Positions 1-9,403 of a stretch of 64,000 bases of DNA are shown one piece after another. The notes beneath the pieces are model-generated. The model was given only the letters and a program-made list of their open reading frames with translations, did not search any database and was not told the origin of the DNA. The stretch spans positions 1 through 64,000 of the forward strand of contig DAOUHY010000288.1 in NCBI GenBank assembly GCA_034428435.1, given 5' to 3'. The position numbers were made by a program, and so were the translations under genes. Within the stretch, counting starts at the first letter, position 1. Every line of letters begins with the position of its first letter. The DNA comes from Bin5 sp034428435 (lineage in GTDB: Bacteria; Chloroflexota; Anaerolineae; Caldilineales; Caldilineaceae).

Positions 1-1
1 C

Positions 2-121
2 ATCTTCTGTGCGATTCGTTCCTATATCTCTACTGCTCGTAAACATGGCCTCAACGCCATCGATGCCATCCACAACGCCTTTCTTGACCAACCCTTCATC
101 CCTGATACCTCTCAGGCTTAG
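2..121 (+). CDS. Transposase C-terminal fragment, IS66-like (cut by window edge)
   Basis: The open frame runs in from the left edge and stops with TAG at 119-121, giving about 39 residues. The segment around SYISTARKHGLNAIDAI resembles the C-terminal tail of IS66-type transposases (family recalled from memory; only the tail is visible). It ends 27 bp before the sugar permease gene, so an insertion sequence appears to sit directly upstream of that operon. A TTAC at 126-129 just after the stop could be part of an IS end, but no inverted repeat partner is in the window. Confidence 0.5.
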   Translation: MFCAIRSYISTARKHGLNAIDAIHNAFLDQPFIPDTSQA

Positions 122-148
122 TAGTTACAAGTCAGACAGAAATCCGAT

Positions 149-1084
149 ATGGCTACCACAGTCGCAACAGATACCTTTCAGCGCCGGCGCCTGTCTCAAG
201 GCACACGGCACACCATAAACGGCCTGATTTTTGCTTCGCCCTGGATTGTTGGTCTGCTGGCCTTTTGGATCTACCCGACCTTGGCGTCGGCGTACTACAG
301 CTTCACAAAGTACAACGGGGTCAGAAATCCCTCTTGGACAGGGATCGCCAACTATATTGAGCTGTTTTCGAAGGATGAGGAGTTTCTGGCCGCGGTCTAC
401 AACACCGTTTACTTTGCCGTAGTATCGATTCCCCTGGCGATCATCTTTGCATTCGGCCTGGCATTGATGCTGAACGCCAAGATAAGGGCTCAGGTCGTAT
501 ATCGTACAATTTACTTTTTGCCCACACTCGTGCCGGAAGTGGCGCTTGCGCTTGTTTGGGTATTTATCTTTACGCCGCATAGCGGACTGATCGCTGCACC
601 GTTCAGGGCCTTTGGGTTTCGCGGGCCCTGCTGGCTTACTTGCGCCGAGTGGGCGAGACCGACATTGGTCCTGCTTGCGCTATGGATTATCGGTCAACAG
701 ATCATCCTGTATCTGGCAGGACTTCAGGATGTCCCCCAGGATCTGTACGATGCAGCAGATGTAGACGGAGCAAATATCTTTTCTAAATTCCGCAATGTTA
801 CCGTTCCCATCCTGACGCCTGTAATATTCTTCCACCTCGTCACCTCTGTAATTGGAGCACTAAACTTCTTTGCCATCCCCTACATCATGACAGGGGGTAC
901 CGGCTTTCCAGCCAACTCAACGCTTTTCTATTCGATTTATCTCTATAAGAATGCCTTCCACTATTTGGAGATGGGATACGCTTCGGCAATGGCTTGGCTC
1001 CTGTTTATGTTTACCTTGATCGTTACCTTATTCATTTGGCGGTCGGCGCGTCTGTGGGTCTTCTATGCCGGAGGCGAAGAGTAA
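149..1084 (+). CDS. Sugar ABC transporter permease, MalF/UgpA type
   Basis: Inner-membrane subunit of a carbohydrate (CUT1-type) ABC importer. The 311-residue protein has an N-terminal membrane segment near residues 25-50, further hydrophobic helices, and the EAA coupling loop near residues 191-215 (QDLYDAADVDGANIFSKF), which contacts the ATPase. It overlaps the next permease by up to 20 bp, so the two form a heterodimer and one operon. No binding protein or ATPase gene lies in the visible neighbourhood. A transposase tail ends just upstream, so the binding-protein gene may lie beyond it or have been displaced. The substrate cannot be read from the sequence. Confidence 0.92.
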   Translation: MATTVATDTFQRRRLSQGTRHTINGLIFASPWIVGLLAFWIYPTLASAYYSFTKYNGVRNPSWTGIANYIELFSKDEEFLAAVYNTVYFAVVSIPLAIIFAFGLALMLNAKIRAQVVYRTIYFLPTLVPEVALALVWVFIFTPHSGLIAAPFRAFGFRGPCWLTCAEWARPTLVLLALWIIGQQIILYLAGLQDVPQDLYDAADVDGANIFSKFRNVTVPILTPVIFFHLVTSVIGALNFFAIPYIMTGGTGFPANSTLFYSIYLYKNAFHYLEMGYASAMAWLLFMFTLIVTLFIWRSARLWVFYAGGEE

Positions 1085-1085
1085 G

Positions 1086-1982
1086 ATGGCCGTAGAAAGC
1101 AGTCAACTTCCCCCTACGCTGGCTGACGACCACTCCAGGCGCCTCATGGTCAAGCGCCTGAAGAGCTTGGTCCGCAGCGTCCTGATCCACACCGGACTTA
1201 TTCCTGCAGCATTCGTTTTCCTGCTTCCATTCCTGTGGATGCTGTCGACCTCTCTAAAGCCGGATGTCCAGTTTTACTCCTACCCTCCTGTCCTGATACC
1301 AAGCCCGTTGCAGTGGTCCAATTTTCCGGATGCGGTTACCTACATTACATTTTTCCTCTACATGAGGAATACGCTGACGATAGCAGTCCTCGCCACTGTC
1401 GGCGTGCTCGTCTCCTCTTCCTTGGTCGCGTACAGCCTGGCGCGCATTCCCTGGCCCGGTCGAAACGTACTTTTCATCCTCACGCTGGCCACGCTTATGC
1501 TGCCCTTCCAGGTCACGATGATCCCGCTGTTCATTGTTTTCAAGAACTTTGGTTGGGTGAACTCCTGGCTGCCTCTGATCGTTCCCCACTGGTTTGGCGG
1601 GGCGCTGTATATCTTTCTTCTACGGCAGTTCTTCATGACCATCCCGATGGAGTTGTCGGAAGCGGCCCGCATTGACGGAGCGAGTGAGTTCAAGATTTAC
1701 TTCTCGATTCTCCTTCCTCTTTCCAAGCCAGCCCTGGCTACAGTTGCGATTTTTGAGTTTATTGCCCGATGGCGCGACTACATCGGCCCCCTTATCTATC
1801 TTAGCGATCAGAAACTCTACACTTTGTCACTGGGCATTTACGAATATCAGTCCCAATATGGCGCTGAGTGGGGTCTGCTGATGGCTGCATCAGTAATGAT
1901 CACACTGCCGATCATTCTGCTCTTCTTCTTCCTGCAGAAGACTTTCGTGCAAGGCATTGCCTTGACCGGCATCAAAGGCTAA
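1086..1982 (+). CDS. Sugar ABC transporter permease, MalG/UgpE type
   Basis: Partner permease of the preceding gene. The frame is open from ATG 1065, but the ATG at 1086 has GGAGG at 1070-1074 in front of it and is the preferred start; it follows directly on the upstream stop. The protein has an N-terminal helix ending in PFLWMLSTSLK, a typical MalG signature, an EAA loop near residues 186-205 (PMELSEAARIDGASEF), and the C-terminal GIALTGIKG end common in this family. It is translationally coupled to the MalF-like gene. The cognate ATPase is probably encoded elsewhere, as is common for CUT1 systems that share an MsmK-like ATPase. Confidence 0.92.
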   Translation: MAVESSQLPPTLADDHSRRLMVKRLKSLVRSVLIHTGLIPAAFVFLLPFLWMLSTSLKPDVQFYSYPPVLIPSPLQWSNFPDAVTYITFFLYMRNTLTIAVLATVGVLVSSSLVAYSLARIPWPGRNVLFILTLATLMLPFQVTMIPLFIVFKNFGWVNSWLPLIVPHWFGGALYIFLLRQFFMTIPMELSEAARIDGASEFKIYFSILLPLSKPALATVAIFEFIARWRDYIGPLIYLSDQKLYTLSLGIYEYQSQYGAEWGLLMAASVMITLPIILLFFFLQKTFVQGIALTGIKG

Positions 1983-2120
1983 ACTCGCTGCCCTGCCGGC
2001 AGTAGGCAACTCAGTCCTCCCGCAATCATCAGGTCCAGCCCCAATTGCTGTCACGCTGTTGGAGAATGTCTCCTCTGACTTCCCATTGACAGAAAAACAC
2101 AATTCTGTGAGGATATCTCC

Positions 2121-3410
2121 ATGCCCATACGATTGGCACTAATCGGCTGCGGCAGGATTTCGCGCCGCCATGTGCTGGCCATGCAGGATCTCAAACTTCG
2201 TGGTCGCGGTGACTTCGTCGTCAGCGCCGTTTGCGATGCCAATGAGCAGGCGGCCAAAGAGCGGGCCGAAATGTTTGAAGAGTTGCTCGGACTGAGGCCT
2301 GAAGTCTTCATTTCCCACCAGGATCTGCTTGCTCAGGCACACGTAGACGCCGCCGACCTGTGCCTTCCTCACGGGCTCCACCACGGTATTGCGGTAGACT
2401 GTATGGAGGCCGGCTTGCATGTACTCTGCGAGAAACCGCTCGGAATTACAATCAAGGCCTGCCGCCTGATGACTGATACGGCTGAGAGAACGGGACGAGT
2501 TCTTTCAACCGCCGCGCCTCACCGCCGCCAGCCTGGTCAGAGGACGGCAAAATGGGTATTCGACGAGTCCGGACTGATCGGCGCGCCGCTGAGTTTCTTC
2601 CATCAGTTTCGTTCCGCGGCCGTTCTACCGGGTGCCTCGGGAGCATCGTCGAACCAGCCAAACCCTTCGCAGCTTTGGGGCCAGCAGGCTGGGGGTTCCA
2701 ACGAGCCGCTTCCCGAGCACAAACGCTGGCGCCGGGACAGGCTGATGTCGGGTGGAGGTCCTGTTCTCGACAGCGGCTTTCATTACTGTGATTCGCTGCG
2801 CTATTTCTTTGGAGAAGTCGACAAGGTCTATGCTGTCCTGCAGTCGGTAAAGTCGGGCGTGCCGGAAACATTTGGAGACACGCCGGAAGATACTGTATTC
2901 GTTACCTTTACCTTCAAGAACGGCATTTCAGGAAGCTGGGCGTGGAGCCTGGCCGCACCGGGCGAAGAAGCCTACGACGTGACCTTCTACGGGAGTCGCG
3001 GTTCTTTGCGTGATACCACGGCGTCCCCCTTCTCGATCTTCCATCTGTTCCAGCGCACCCCTCAGAAGCTGGAGACCGCCCGCCTGGAGAGCTCAGACGG
3101 TGGTGTCTACGACATGCGCCAGCTGGAAGCGATGCACCGGGCAACGCTGTCTCAGGAGGATGAAGAGATTCTGTACCCGGGAGGGGCGACAGACGGTTTC
3201 TCGATTGAGATTTGGGAGTTCTTGGAGATTCTGCGGGGCAACCGAGAGGCGCCGGAGATCGACGGCCGCGAGGGTATGCGCTCTCTGGCGCTGGGCGACG
3301 CAATCTACGAATCGGGCTTGACCGGAGAGGTTGTTCATGTCGATGAGATTCTCAATGGGTCCCGCTCGGTTTTTCAGGACCCAATCGACGAACACTGGGG
3401 ATTGTCTTAG
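2121..3410 (+). CDS. Gfo/Idh/MocA family NAD(P)-dependent oxidoreductase
   Basis: Predicted cytoplasmic dehydrogenase acting on a sugar, cyclitol or related polyol, 429 residues. The Rossmann dinucleotide motif is at residues 8-14 (IGCGRIS). The EKPLG motif near residue 104, which carries the family's conserved lysine, is intact, and the C-terminal half is the beta-sheet substrate domain. The gene follows the permease pair after 138 bp and precedes a PhyH oxygenase and an aldehyde dehydrogenase on the same strand, so it probably oxidises the imported compound. The exact substrate is unknown. Confidence 0.9.
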   Translation: MPIRLALIGCGRISRRHVLAMQDLKLRGRGDFVVSAVCDANEQAAKERAEMFEELLGLRPEVFISHQDLLAQAHVDAADLCLPHGLHHGIAVDCMEAGLHVLCEKPLGITIKACRLMTDTAERTGRVLSTAAPHRRQPGQRTAKWVFDESGLIGAPLSFFHQFRSAAVLPGASGASSNQPNPSQLWGQQAGGSNEPLPEHKRWRRDRLMSGGGPVLDSGFHYCDSLRYFFGEVDKVYAVLQSVKSGVPETFGDTPEDTVFVTFTFKNGISGSWAWSLAAPGEEAYDVTFYGSRGSLRDTTASPFSIFHLFQRTPQKLETARLESSDGGVYDMRQLEAMHRATLSQEDEEILYPGGATDGFSIEIWEFLEILRGNREAPEIDGREGMRSLALGDAIYESGLTGEVVHVDEILNGSRSVFQDPIDEHWGLS

Positions 3411-3443
3411 CGGGGATACGCGAGGAAAGCTAGGAGGGAAACT

Positions 3444-4382
3444 ATGTCCATCGGCATGAGCCAGCAGCAGAGAGCGGATTTCGACGAAAAGGGATTCATT
3501 ATTCTTGAAGACTTCCTGACCAAGGAGGAGTTGAACAGGTTACTGGCGGCGATCGATGAAGTCGCGGAGGAGGTAAGGGAAGTCCAGGGACTGGGACCGG
3601 ACGACCCTTTCGCTATCCGTAACGCCCTCTCACGCCACGAAGCCTTTCTCGACCTCATCGATCACCCGCGCATGTTGCCGCTGGTAGTGGACGCTATCGG
3701 CTGGAACATTCAGATTCGCACAACCCATCTGGACTACCGACCCCCTTACCCTGAGTCCATTCAACCTGGAACACTTGGAGTCGGTGACGGGGCGGACCAG
3801 GAGGTGGGCTACCGAAACCTTTCATGGCACCCTGATCTTGCCAGCGACTCTCTCTTCATGGGCCCGTCTCTTGATGGCCGGCTGCCCTTTATGGAGATCA
3901 AGGTTTTCTACGTACTCTCGGATCTGAGTGAATCGCAGTGCGGAAACCTCTGGATGGTTCCCGGCAGCCACCTGCGTTCTCCCAACGAGTTGCGGGAGAA
4001 CGGCAGGCAGGTTGACCCAAACCAGGCATTGGAATTGCGACTGAAACCAGGCGCGGCGGTCGTGTGGCGCACTGCCGTTTGGCACTGCGTTGGCCCGAAT
4101 CTCTCTGACCGGACGCGCAAGATAATGCACGTCGGCTACCACTATCGCTGGTTGCGCCCCACCGACTACATTAGCCAGGACCCAGCCCTGATCGAGCGCA
4201 GTTCACCGATTCGCAAGCAGTTACTCGGCGCGCTTGCCAGCGGCGGCGACCCCCTTGGGGGCGACTCGGCCTTCCATCCCTCCTCTCAATACTGGCTGAC
4301 GAAAAATGATGACGATGTTCCCCTGCGCGCGTGGGCGGCGGAACGAGGCGTAGGTCGGGAAGGTTTCTTCACAGCACTTTGA
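3444..4382 (+). CDS. Phytanoyl-CoA dioxygenase (PhyH) family protein 1
   Basis: Predicted Fe(II)/2-oxoglutarate-dependent oxygenase, 312 residues. The iron triad is visible: H129 and D131 (SWHPDLASD) and the distal H214 (AVWHCVGPNL), followed by arginines near residues 223-225 that could bind 2-oxoglutarate. A strong ribosome site (AGGAGGG near 3431) supports the ATG at 3444; an in-frame ATG four codons later is possible. PhyH members hydroxylate many small molecules, so phytanoyl-CoA itself is not implied. It lies between a Gfo/Idh/MocA gene and an aldehyde dehydrogenase, which suggests oxidative cleavage or hydroxylation within one pathway. Confidence 0.88.
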   Translation: MSIGMSQQQRADFDEKGFIILEDFLTKEELNRLLAAIDEVAEEVREVQGLGPDDPFAIRNALSRHEAFLDLIDHPRMLPLVVDAIGWNIQIRTTHLDYRPPYPESIQPGTLGVGDGADQEVGYRNLSWHPDLASDSLFMGPSLDGRLPFMEIKVFYVLSDLSESQCGNLWMVPGSHLRSPNELRENGRQVDPNQALELRLKPGAAVVWRTAVWHCVGPNLSDRTRKIMHVGYHYRWLRPTDYISQDPALIERSSPIRKQLLGALASGGDPLGGDSAFHPSSQYWLTKNDDDVPLRAWAAERGVGREGFFTAL

Positions 4383-4414
4383 GTGCCTCAGATCTCCAAA
4401 TTAGGTTCCATGCC

Positions 4415-5977
4415 ATGACGAACAGTTCCGACTTTCGAGAGGTCAAGGACCGCGTTTTTGCCGACCTCGGCCTATATGAGCAGGTCTCTGGTCTGTACGA
4501 CGGGCAGTGGCTTGCCGGCGAAGGCCGCCGTCGCCTCCCCGTTCATTCACCCATTAACGGTGAGCGGCTTGCCGACGTCGCTTTGGCCGGGGAAGAAGAC
4601 TATGATCGGATGGTTGAGCGGGCGTGGGTCTCCTTCGAAGAGTGGTCACGCGTGCCGGCACCGAAACGGGGAGAGGTTGTACGGGCGATCGGAGACCGAT
4701 TGAGGGCTTACGTGGAGAGTCTGGGACTATTGGTTACGCTGGAGGTGGGGAAGACGCCGGTGGAGGGCCGCGGTGAAGTGCAGGAGATGATCGACATCGC
4801 CGATTTTGCGGTTGGGCTATCGCGTCAGTTGTACGGGATGACTATCGCCAGTGAGAGACAGAGCCACCGCCTGTATGAGCAGTGGCATCCTCACGGCGTA
4901 GTCGGCGTCATTACAGCTTTCAACTTTCCCTGCGCGGTCTGGTCCTGGAACGCCTTTATCGCTGCCGTCATTGGAAACGTGGTCGTGTGGAAGCCCTCGC
5001 CAAACTCATCACTTACTGCAATTGCCACTATCAATATCGTCAATGAGGTGCTTGACGAGCACGGGCTGCCCCCACTGTTCTTTCTGGCGGTCGATGAGGC
5101 CGGCGAAATCGGTCGGAGGATGAGTTCCGACCGTAGATTGCCGCTTCTCTCCTTTACGGGATCGGTCGGTACGGGACGCGATGTGGCAGCAAGGGTTGGC
5201 GAGCGACTTGGCCGCTCGATCCTCGAGCTGGGAGGAAACAACGCGGCGATTGTCACGCCAGAGGCGGACATGGAAATTGCGCTGCGCGGCGTTGCCTTCG
5301 GCGCGCTGGCGACGGCTGCCCAGCGCTGTACAACCACCCGGCGCCTGATTTTGCATGACAGTCTGATTGACATCTTTCTTCCCCGTCTCGTTGATGCGTA
5401 CCAGAATGTCAGGGTCGGCAGCCCGCTGGAACCCGGCGTGCTGGTTGGTCCGCTGATCAACAGAAAGGCGGTTGACAACTACTCAAACGCGATAGTAAGG
5501 GCCGAGTCCACCGGTGGCCAAGTTCTGGTTGGGAACTCTGTTCTGGAACTGCCTGGCGCTGAAGGTGGGAACTATGTTGCGCCGACGCTGATTGAGGGGC
5601 TTGCGCCGGACTCCGAAATCGTCTGCGAAGAGACCTTTGCGCCAATCCTCTATGTACTTCGTTACTCGAGCCTCGAAGAGGCTTTCGACATCCACAATTG
5701 CGTGCCCCAAGGCTTGTCATCTGCCATTTTCAGTAACAATTTGCGCGAGGTTGAGGCCTTTCTTAGTGTCGTAGGCAGTGATTGCGGCCTGGCCAATGTC
5801 AATACGGGCACGGCAGGCGCTGAAATTGGTGGTGCGTTCGGCGGTGAGAAGGAGACCGGAGGCGGGCGCGAAAGCGGCTCCGACGCCTGGAAGGCGTACG
5901 CTCGACGCCAGACGGTTACAGTGAACTACGGAGCAGAGCTTCCACTTGCCCAAGGCGTAACTTTCGACGTGGGCTGA
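4415..5977 (+). CDS. Aldehyde dehydrogenase, ALDH7 (aminoadipate-semialdehyde dehydrogenase) type
   Basis: NAD(P)-dependent aldehyde oxidation, 520 residues from the ATG at 4415. The frame is open from 4331, but that start would overlap the PhyH gene by 52 bp. The catalytic Cys305 is in AAQRCTTTRR and the general-base Glu271 in LELGGNN. The cofactor-binding stretch FNFPCAVWSWN and the C-terminal GGAFGGEKETGGGRESGSD are typical of the ALDH7/antiquitin group, which oxidises alpha-aminoadipic semialdehyde in lysine degradation. Here the cassette context (permeases, Gfo/Idh/MocA, PhyH) suggests another aldehyde may be the substrate. It is the last gene of the plus-strand run. Confidence 0.92.
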   Translation: MTNSSDFREVKDRVFADLGLYEQVSGLYDGQWLAGEGRRRLPVHSPINGERLADVALAGEEDYDRMVERAWVSFEEWSRVPAPKRGEVVRAIGDRLRAYVESLGLLVTLEVGKTPVEGRGEVQEMIDIADFAVGLSRQLYGMTIASERQSHRLYEQWHPHGVVGVITAFNFPCAVWSWNAFIAAVIGNVVVWKPSPNSSLTAIATINIVNEVLDEHGLPPLFFLAVDEAGEIGRRMSSDRRLPLLSFTGSVGTGRDVAARVGERLGRSILELGGNNAAIVTPEADMEIALRGVAFGALATAAQRCTTTRRLILHDSLIDIFLPRLVDAYQNVRVGSPLEPGVLVGPLINRKAVDNYSNAIVRAESTGGQVLVGNSVLELPGAEGGNYVAPTLIEGLAPDSEIVCEETFAPILYVLRYSSLEEAFDIHNCVPQGLSSAIFSNNLREVEAFLSVVGSDCGLANVNTGTAGAEIGGAFGGEKETGGGRESGSDAWKAYARRQTVTVNYGAELPLAQGVTFDVG

Positions 5978-6208
5978 GGCGGCTGTCGAACTCTTTCTAC
6001 ATCTGAGTTGCTCTAAATCCCCAAGTGGTCGCTCAAAAGAGGCAGGCGTTTCATCACGACGCCAGGAGTGGATTCTCTCGGCCTTCGTGTAGCAAGACAC
6101 TTCTGTCTGGTTTAAAACCGTCCCCTACTGCGACCGGCCGCCGCGCTCCATTTGGACGTTGCCAGGAAGGCTGACGTGAGGGGGGCGGGACTGAGAACGG
6201 CACACCGG

Positions 6209-7210
6209 TCAGTTGCCGGAAGGGTACCTACGGCCCTGGGCGGTGGCGTGGATCCTTTCAATGGGTCCCCCCAAGGGGACGAGAATGGCAGAAAAGGCCG
6301 TGACCCCGTCTGCCGCGACTACGTCTTGTTCGGGACTGATGGTGCGAGCGGCGATGACACGGTCCAGTGAGTCGTATGCGGTAAGTACGACCTGCACTTC
6401 AAGGGCCGCATCCTGGCCTGCGTTACGAACAGAGCCCGTGACCAGATATGAACTCATTGGTTCACCGCGGAAAGCAAGTTCCTCTACGACAAGGTCCTGG
6501 TAGTATCCGCCTTCATAAGCCGGTACCCCGCTGAGTGGATAGATCTGGTAGCTTGCAAACTCTCTGGGAGTCTTTTCAAAGAGAATCGCAAACGGCGCCA
6601 CGCCTCCGGGCTCAACCAGGTTCAAGAGTGCCGAACCATGTTCCACTGCTAGAGTTGCCCGGTTTGCGTCCAGGAGCATGACCCCGACACGCATTTGTTC
6701 AAGCGTAAAGGCGTTGGTATTTACCACTTCTCCCAGAACCCAAAGGCCGCCGAGTGGTGTAAAGCTGAAATGGACCTTTTGATGGGCGAACGGGATGGGA
6801 GTAGGCGTTGGCCTCACTCGGATCTGGCCGTCTTCGGTTCTGTTTCCGAAGGGAATCACAAGTTCCTGCCCCGGTTGAATCGTACGCGGGTCCAGGATGT
6901 TGTTTTCCTCCTGGAGCGCTTCGACGGACACACCGTACTGTATTGAAATGCGGGAAAGTGTGTCGCCAGGCCTGACGAGGTAAACGGTCGGTTTCGGAGT
7001 CGGCGTAAACGTCGGTGTGGGAGGAGGAGTCAAAGGGGCAGGCGTGGACGTTACGACTGGCGTCGGTCCGGAGGGGGCCGAAAACGTGGCTCCAGGCTCG
7101 GGAACTGGTGTCGACGTTGGAATGAGGGTGATGACCTGCCCGCATCCTGACAGCATGAATAGTGCCGCCATAGCTCCAATGGCGAACAGAGCCGACTTTT
7201 TTGCTAACAT
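6209..7210 (-). CDS. LysM-domain lipoprotein
   Basis: Predicted secreted lipoprotein, 333 residues from the ATG at 7210 (the frame is open to 7237). A signal peptide ends in the lipobox LSGC with Cys23. A Pro/Thr-rich linker covers about residues 30-75, then one LysM peptidoglycan- or chitin-binding domain at about 76-120 (VRPGDTLSRISIQYGVS). The remaining C-terminal part, about 200 residues, looks like a beta-rich extracellular domain that I do not recognise. Neighbours on both sides are on the opposite strand, so it is probably a single-gene unit. It probably binds the cell wall; an enzymatic role is not evident. Confidence 0.8.
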   Translation of the reverse strand: MLAKKSALFAIGAMAALFMLSGCGQVITLIPTSTPVPEPGATFSAPSGPTPVVTSTPAPLTPPPTPTFTPTPKPTVYLVRPGDTLSRISIQYGVSVEALQEENNILDPRTIQPGQELVIPFGNRTEDGQIRVRPTPTPIPFAHQKVHFSFTPLGGLWVLGEVVNTNAFTLEQMRVGVMLLDANRATLAVEHGSALLNLVEPGGVAPFAILFEKTPREFASYQIYPLSGVPAYEGGYYQDLVVEELAFRGEPMSSYLVTGSVRNAGQDAALEVQVVLTAYDSLDRVIAARTISPEQDVVAADGVTAFSAILVPLGGPIERIHATAQGRRYPSGN

Positions 7211-7519
7211 AGGAGGAGAATACACTGTTTCCGGCATCAGCAGTACTGACTACCTTAAAGTCCGCTCAATCTCAAGGAAGCACTCAGGCAAACACCCATA
7301 CTGTTCGGCTTGCAATTTGAGACGGGAATGTAAGCACGGAGCCACTTTCTCAAAATGGGGGCTCCTGATGACATTCGCAAGAACAAGAGTTTCCTGCAGG
7401 AGCAGAATCTCCATAATTGTATCACAGCGCCAATCCGTTGCCGACATGCTGTCAGTCGGATATACTATCTTTGATAGAGCTAACCGGTTGAAGGCTAGTC
7501 GGCGCAATGGAGCAGATGA
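7211..7519. other. Intergenic region between divergent genes
   Basis: About 310 bp separate the LysM lipoprotein (minus) from the phosphodiesterase (plus), so promoters for both should lie here. An AACCGGTT palindrome sits near 7480. I see no conserved small gene, RNA or strong promoter that I can defend. Confidence 0.4.
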
Positions 7520-8011
7520 ATGAAGATTGCCATCCTTTCTGATAGCCATGACAACATATGGTGTCTTGAGAAAGCGCTTGATGAAGTCAGCAGGCAGAGT
7601 TGCGACGTACTGCTGCACTGTGGAGACTTGGTTGCCCCATTCATTCTGGCGCAGATGGCACAGGCCTTTAAAGGACCGATTCACGCCATTGAGGGCAATA
7701 ACGACGGTGACGGGCGACTACAGCAACAGGTGGCTGCCGGTTTTACCCACATCACGTTGCATGGTCCTTACGCCGAACTCGAACTCGGAGGCCGCAAGGT
7801 TGCCCTGATTCATTACCCTGAGCCCGCGAGGCGAATTGCGCAGAGCGGAGTTTTTGACCTGGTCTGCTACGGCCACGACCACCAACAACACTGGGAGCGG
7901 GTCGGCGACTGTTTGCTGGTTAATCCTGGTGAAGTGATGGGCCGCTACGGCTCCCCAAGTTGGGGTATCTATGAATGCGAAAGCCACGAGTTCACACTAC
8001 AGGCAATCTGA
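7520..8011 (+). CDS. YfcE/MJ0936-type metallophosphoesterase
   Basis: Small cytoplasmic calcineurin-like phosphodiesterase, 163 residues, full length for the family. The metal-binding set is complete: D8 and H10 (LSDSHDN), D36 (LLHCGDLV), the GNND motif at residues 59-62, GHDH, and a terminal NPGE motif. Family members hydrolyse phosphodiesters in vitro; the physiological substrate is usually unknown. It is followed 82 bp downstream by the RNase Z gene on the same strand and may be co-transcribed with it. Confidence 0.9.
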   Translation: MKIAILSDSHDNIWCLEKALDEVSRQSCDVLLHCGDLVAPFILAQMAQAFKGPIHAIEGNNDGDGRLQQQVAAGFTHITLHGPYAELELGGRKVALIHYPEPARRIAQSGVFDLVCYGHDHQQHWERVGDCLLVNPGEVMGRYGSPSWGIYECESHEFTLQAI

Positions 8012-8093
8012 TACCCCGAAGCAGACAAAAGCGCTTTGAAGCGCTCCTCTAAATTCTTTCTTCTCCTGATTCTCGTTACAGAGGGACATTAAA

Positions 8094-9053
8094 TTGTTTG
8101 AGCTGGTTTTCCTTGGGACCTCGGCATCCGCGCCTTCAGTTCATCGCGGGCTATCGGCAGCCCTGGTAATGGCGCAGGAGCACCGGTTTCTGATTGACTG
8201 CGGCGAAGGCACGCAGCGCCAGATTCTGCGCAGCGGGCTTGGATTTCGTCGATTGGACAAAATACTTCTTACACACGGTCACCTTGACCACATTCTCGGG
8301 CTTGGCGGGTTGGCCAGTACCCTTGGTCATTGGGAGACGCTGGAGGGGCTTGACGTCTATGGAGGCGGGCCGGCACTGGCTCGCGTTCAGCGTCTGATGG
8401 AGGTGGTCTTCGGCGTTGGAAACGTTGCACAGGCCGGCGTCTGTCTTAACCTCATCGAGGCGGGCACTTTATTCGAGGGCAAGGGATTTGCGCTCTCTGC
8501 GTTTTCCGTGCCGCACCGGGGCGGCGGCTGTTTTGGATTTACGATTGAGGAAGAGACGCGCTCGCCATTCGACAATGTGAAGGCGGAGGCGCTGGGCGTT
8601 CCGGCCGGCCCGGAACGAAGAGAGCTGGTCGCCGGTCGGCCGGTCGTGCTTTCAGACGGTCGCACAATTCAACCGCAAGAGGTGTTGGGGGATCCGCAGA
8701 AGGGGGCGAAGCTGTGCTTTGTCGGCGATGTAAGCCGTACAGGTCCACTGCACAAAGTCGTCGCCGGCGCCGACCTCCTGGCGATCGAGGCGACTTATCT
8801 GGAAGAGGAACGTGAACTGGCGAAGGGGCACGGGCACATTACCGCGCAGGCAGCGGCTCGTCTGGCCCAAAAGGCCGGAGTGAAACAGCTTGTCCTACAT
8901 CATATCAGCCGTCGCTATCACACCAGGCAGATTCTGGATGAGGCGCGTGCCGTCTTTCCCACTACAGTTGTCGCCGGCGATCTGGATCTCTTCCGGATTC
9001 GCAGGGGGAAGCCGGTAGAATTCCAACCGGGGCCAAAGTACGTGGTCCGCTGA
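8094..9053 (+). CDS. rnz: Ribonuclease Z (tRNA 3'-processing endonuclease)
   Basis: Cleaves the 3' trailer from tRNA precursors in the cytoplasm. The 319-residue protein is of normal length. The zinc motif THGHLDH has H61, H63, D65 and H66; upstream is FLGTSASAPS, the usual RNase Z N-terminus, and downstream are GDVSRTGPL and LHHISRRY, which match further metal-binding segments. The start is a TTG at 8094 with GAGGGA at 8081-8086; no ATG fits the conserved N-terminus. Other tRNA-linked genes nearby (pheT, tRNA-Leu) are on separate units. Confidence 0.92.
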   Translation: MFELVFLGTSASAPSVHRGLSAALVMAQEHRFLIDCGEGTQRQILRSGLGFRRLDKILLTHGHLDHILGLGGLASTLGHWETLEGLDVYGGGPALARVQRLMEVVFGVGNVAQAGVCLNLIEAGTLFEGKGFALSAFSVPHRGGGCFGFTIEEETRSPFDNVKAEALGVPAGPERRELVAGRPVVLSDGRTIQPQEVLGDPQKGAKLCFVGDVSRTGPLHKVVAGADLLAIEATYLEEERELAKGHGHITAQAAARLAQKAGVKQLVLHHISRRYHTRQILDEARAVFPTTVVAGDLDLFRIRRGKPVEFQPGPKYVVR

Positions 9054-9403
9054 CTTGCAGTTTGGGGAAGGGCACTCTGAGAATTGGGTTAGCAGAGGCC
9101 ACAGGGTCTGTGTACTGGGTACTGGGGCAAGCACCCCATCTCGTCCCGCGAACGGCCGCGCAGCCTGGCCTCTTACTCCTTTGCGAACAACAAAAGGAAA
9201 CAGATGCCAGTTGGGCATTGACTGACGCGACCGGCCGCGATGGGCCTTGTCCCCTTTGGCCCAAGGGGCAGCCATTCGGGCTTTCGAGTGTCTTGAAGGA
9301 AAACTCAATCGTCGTGAAGAGCCGGGGACCTTCACCAGGCTGGGACAGGCCTGGCTGCAGGTTGCGCCGCATGGTCTGGAGTTGGGCTTACCTAGCCCTT
9401 AGG
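9054..9403. other. Intergenic region between convergent rnz and pheT
   Basis: About 350 bp without a supported gene. A short GC-rich dyad (CCCCTT and AAGGGG around a 6-nt loop) near 9253-9271 could help end transcription from either side, but there is no clear T-tract. Confidence 0.35.

Noticed and set aside
7250..7684. Minus-strand open frame opposite the phosphodiesterase gene
   Set aside because: Antisense to a well-supported gene and without protein-family features.
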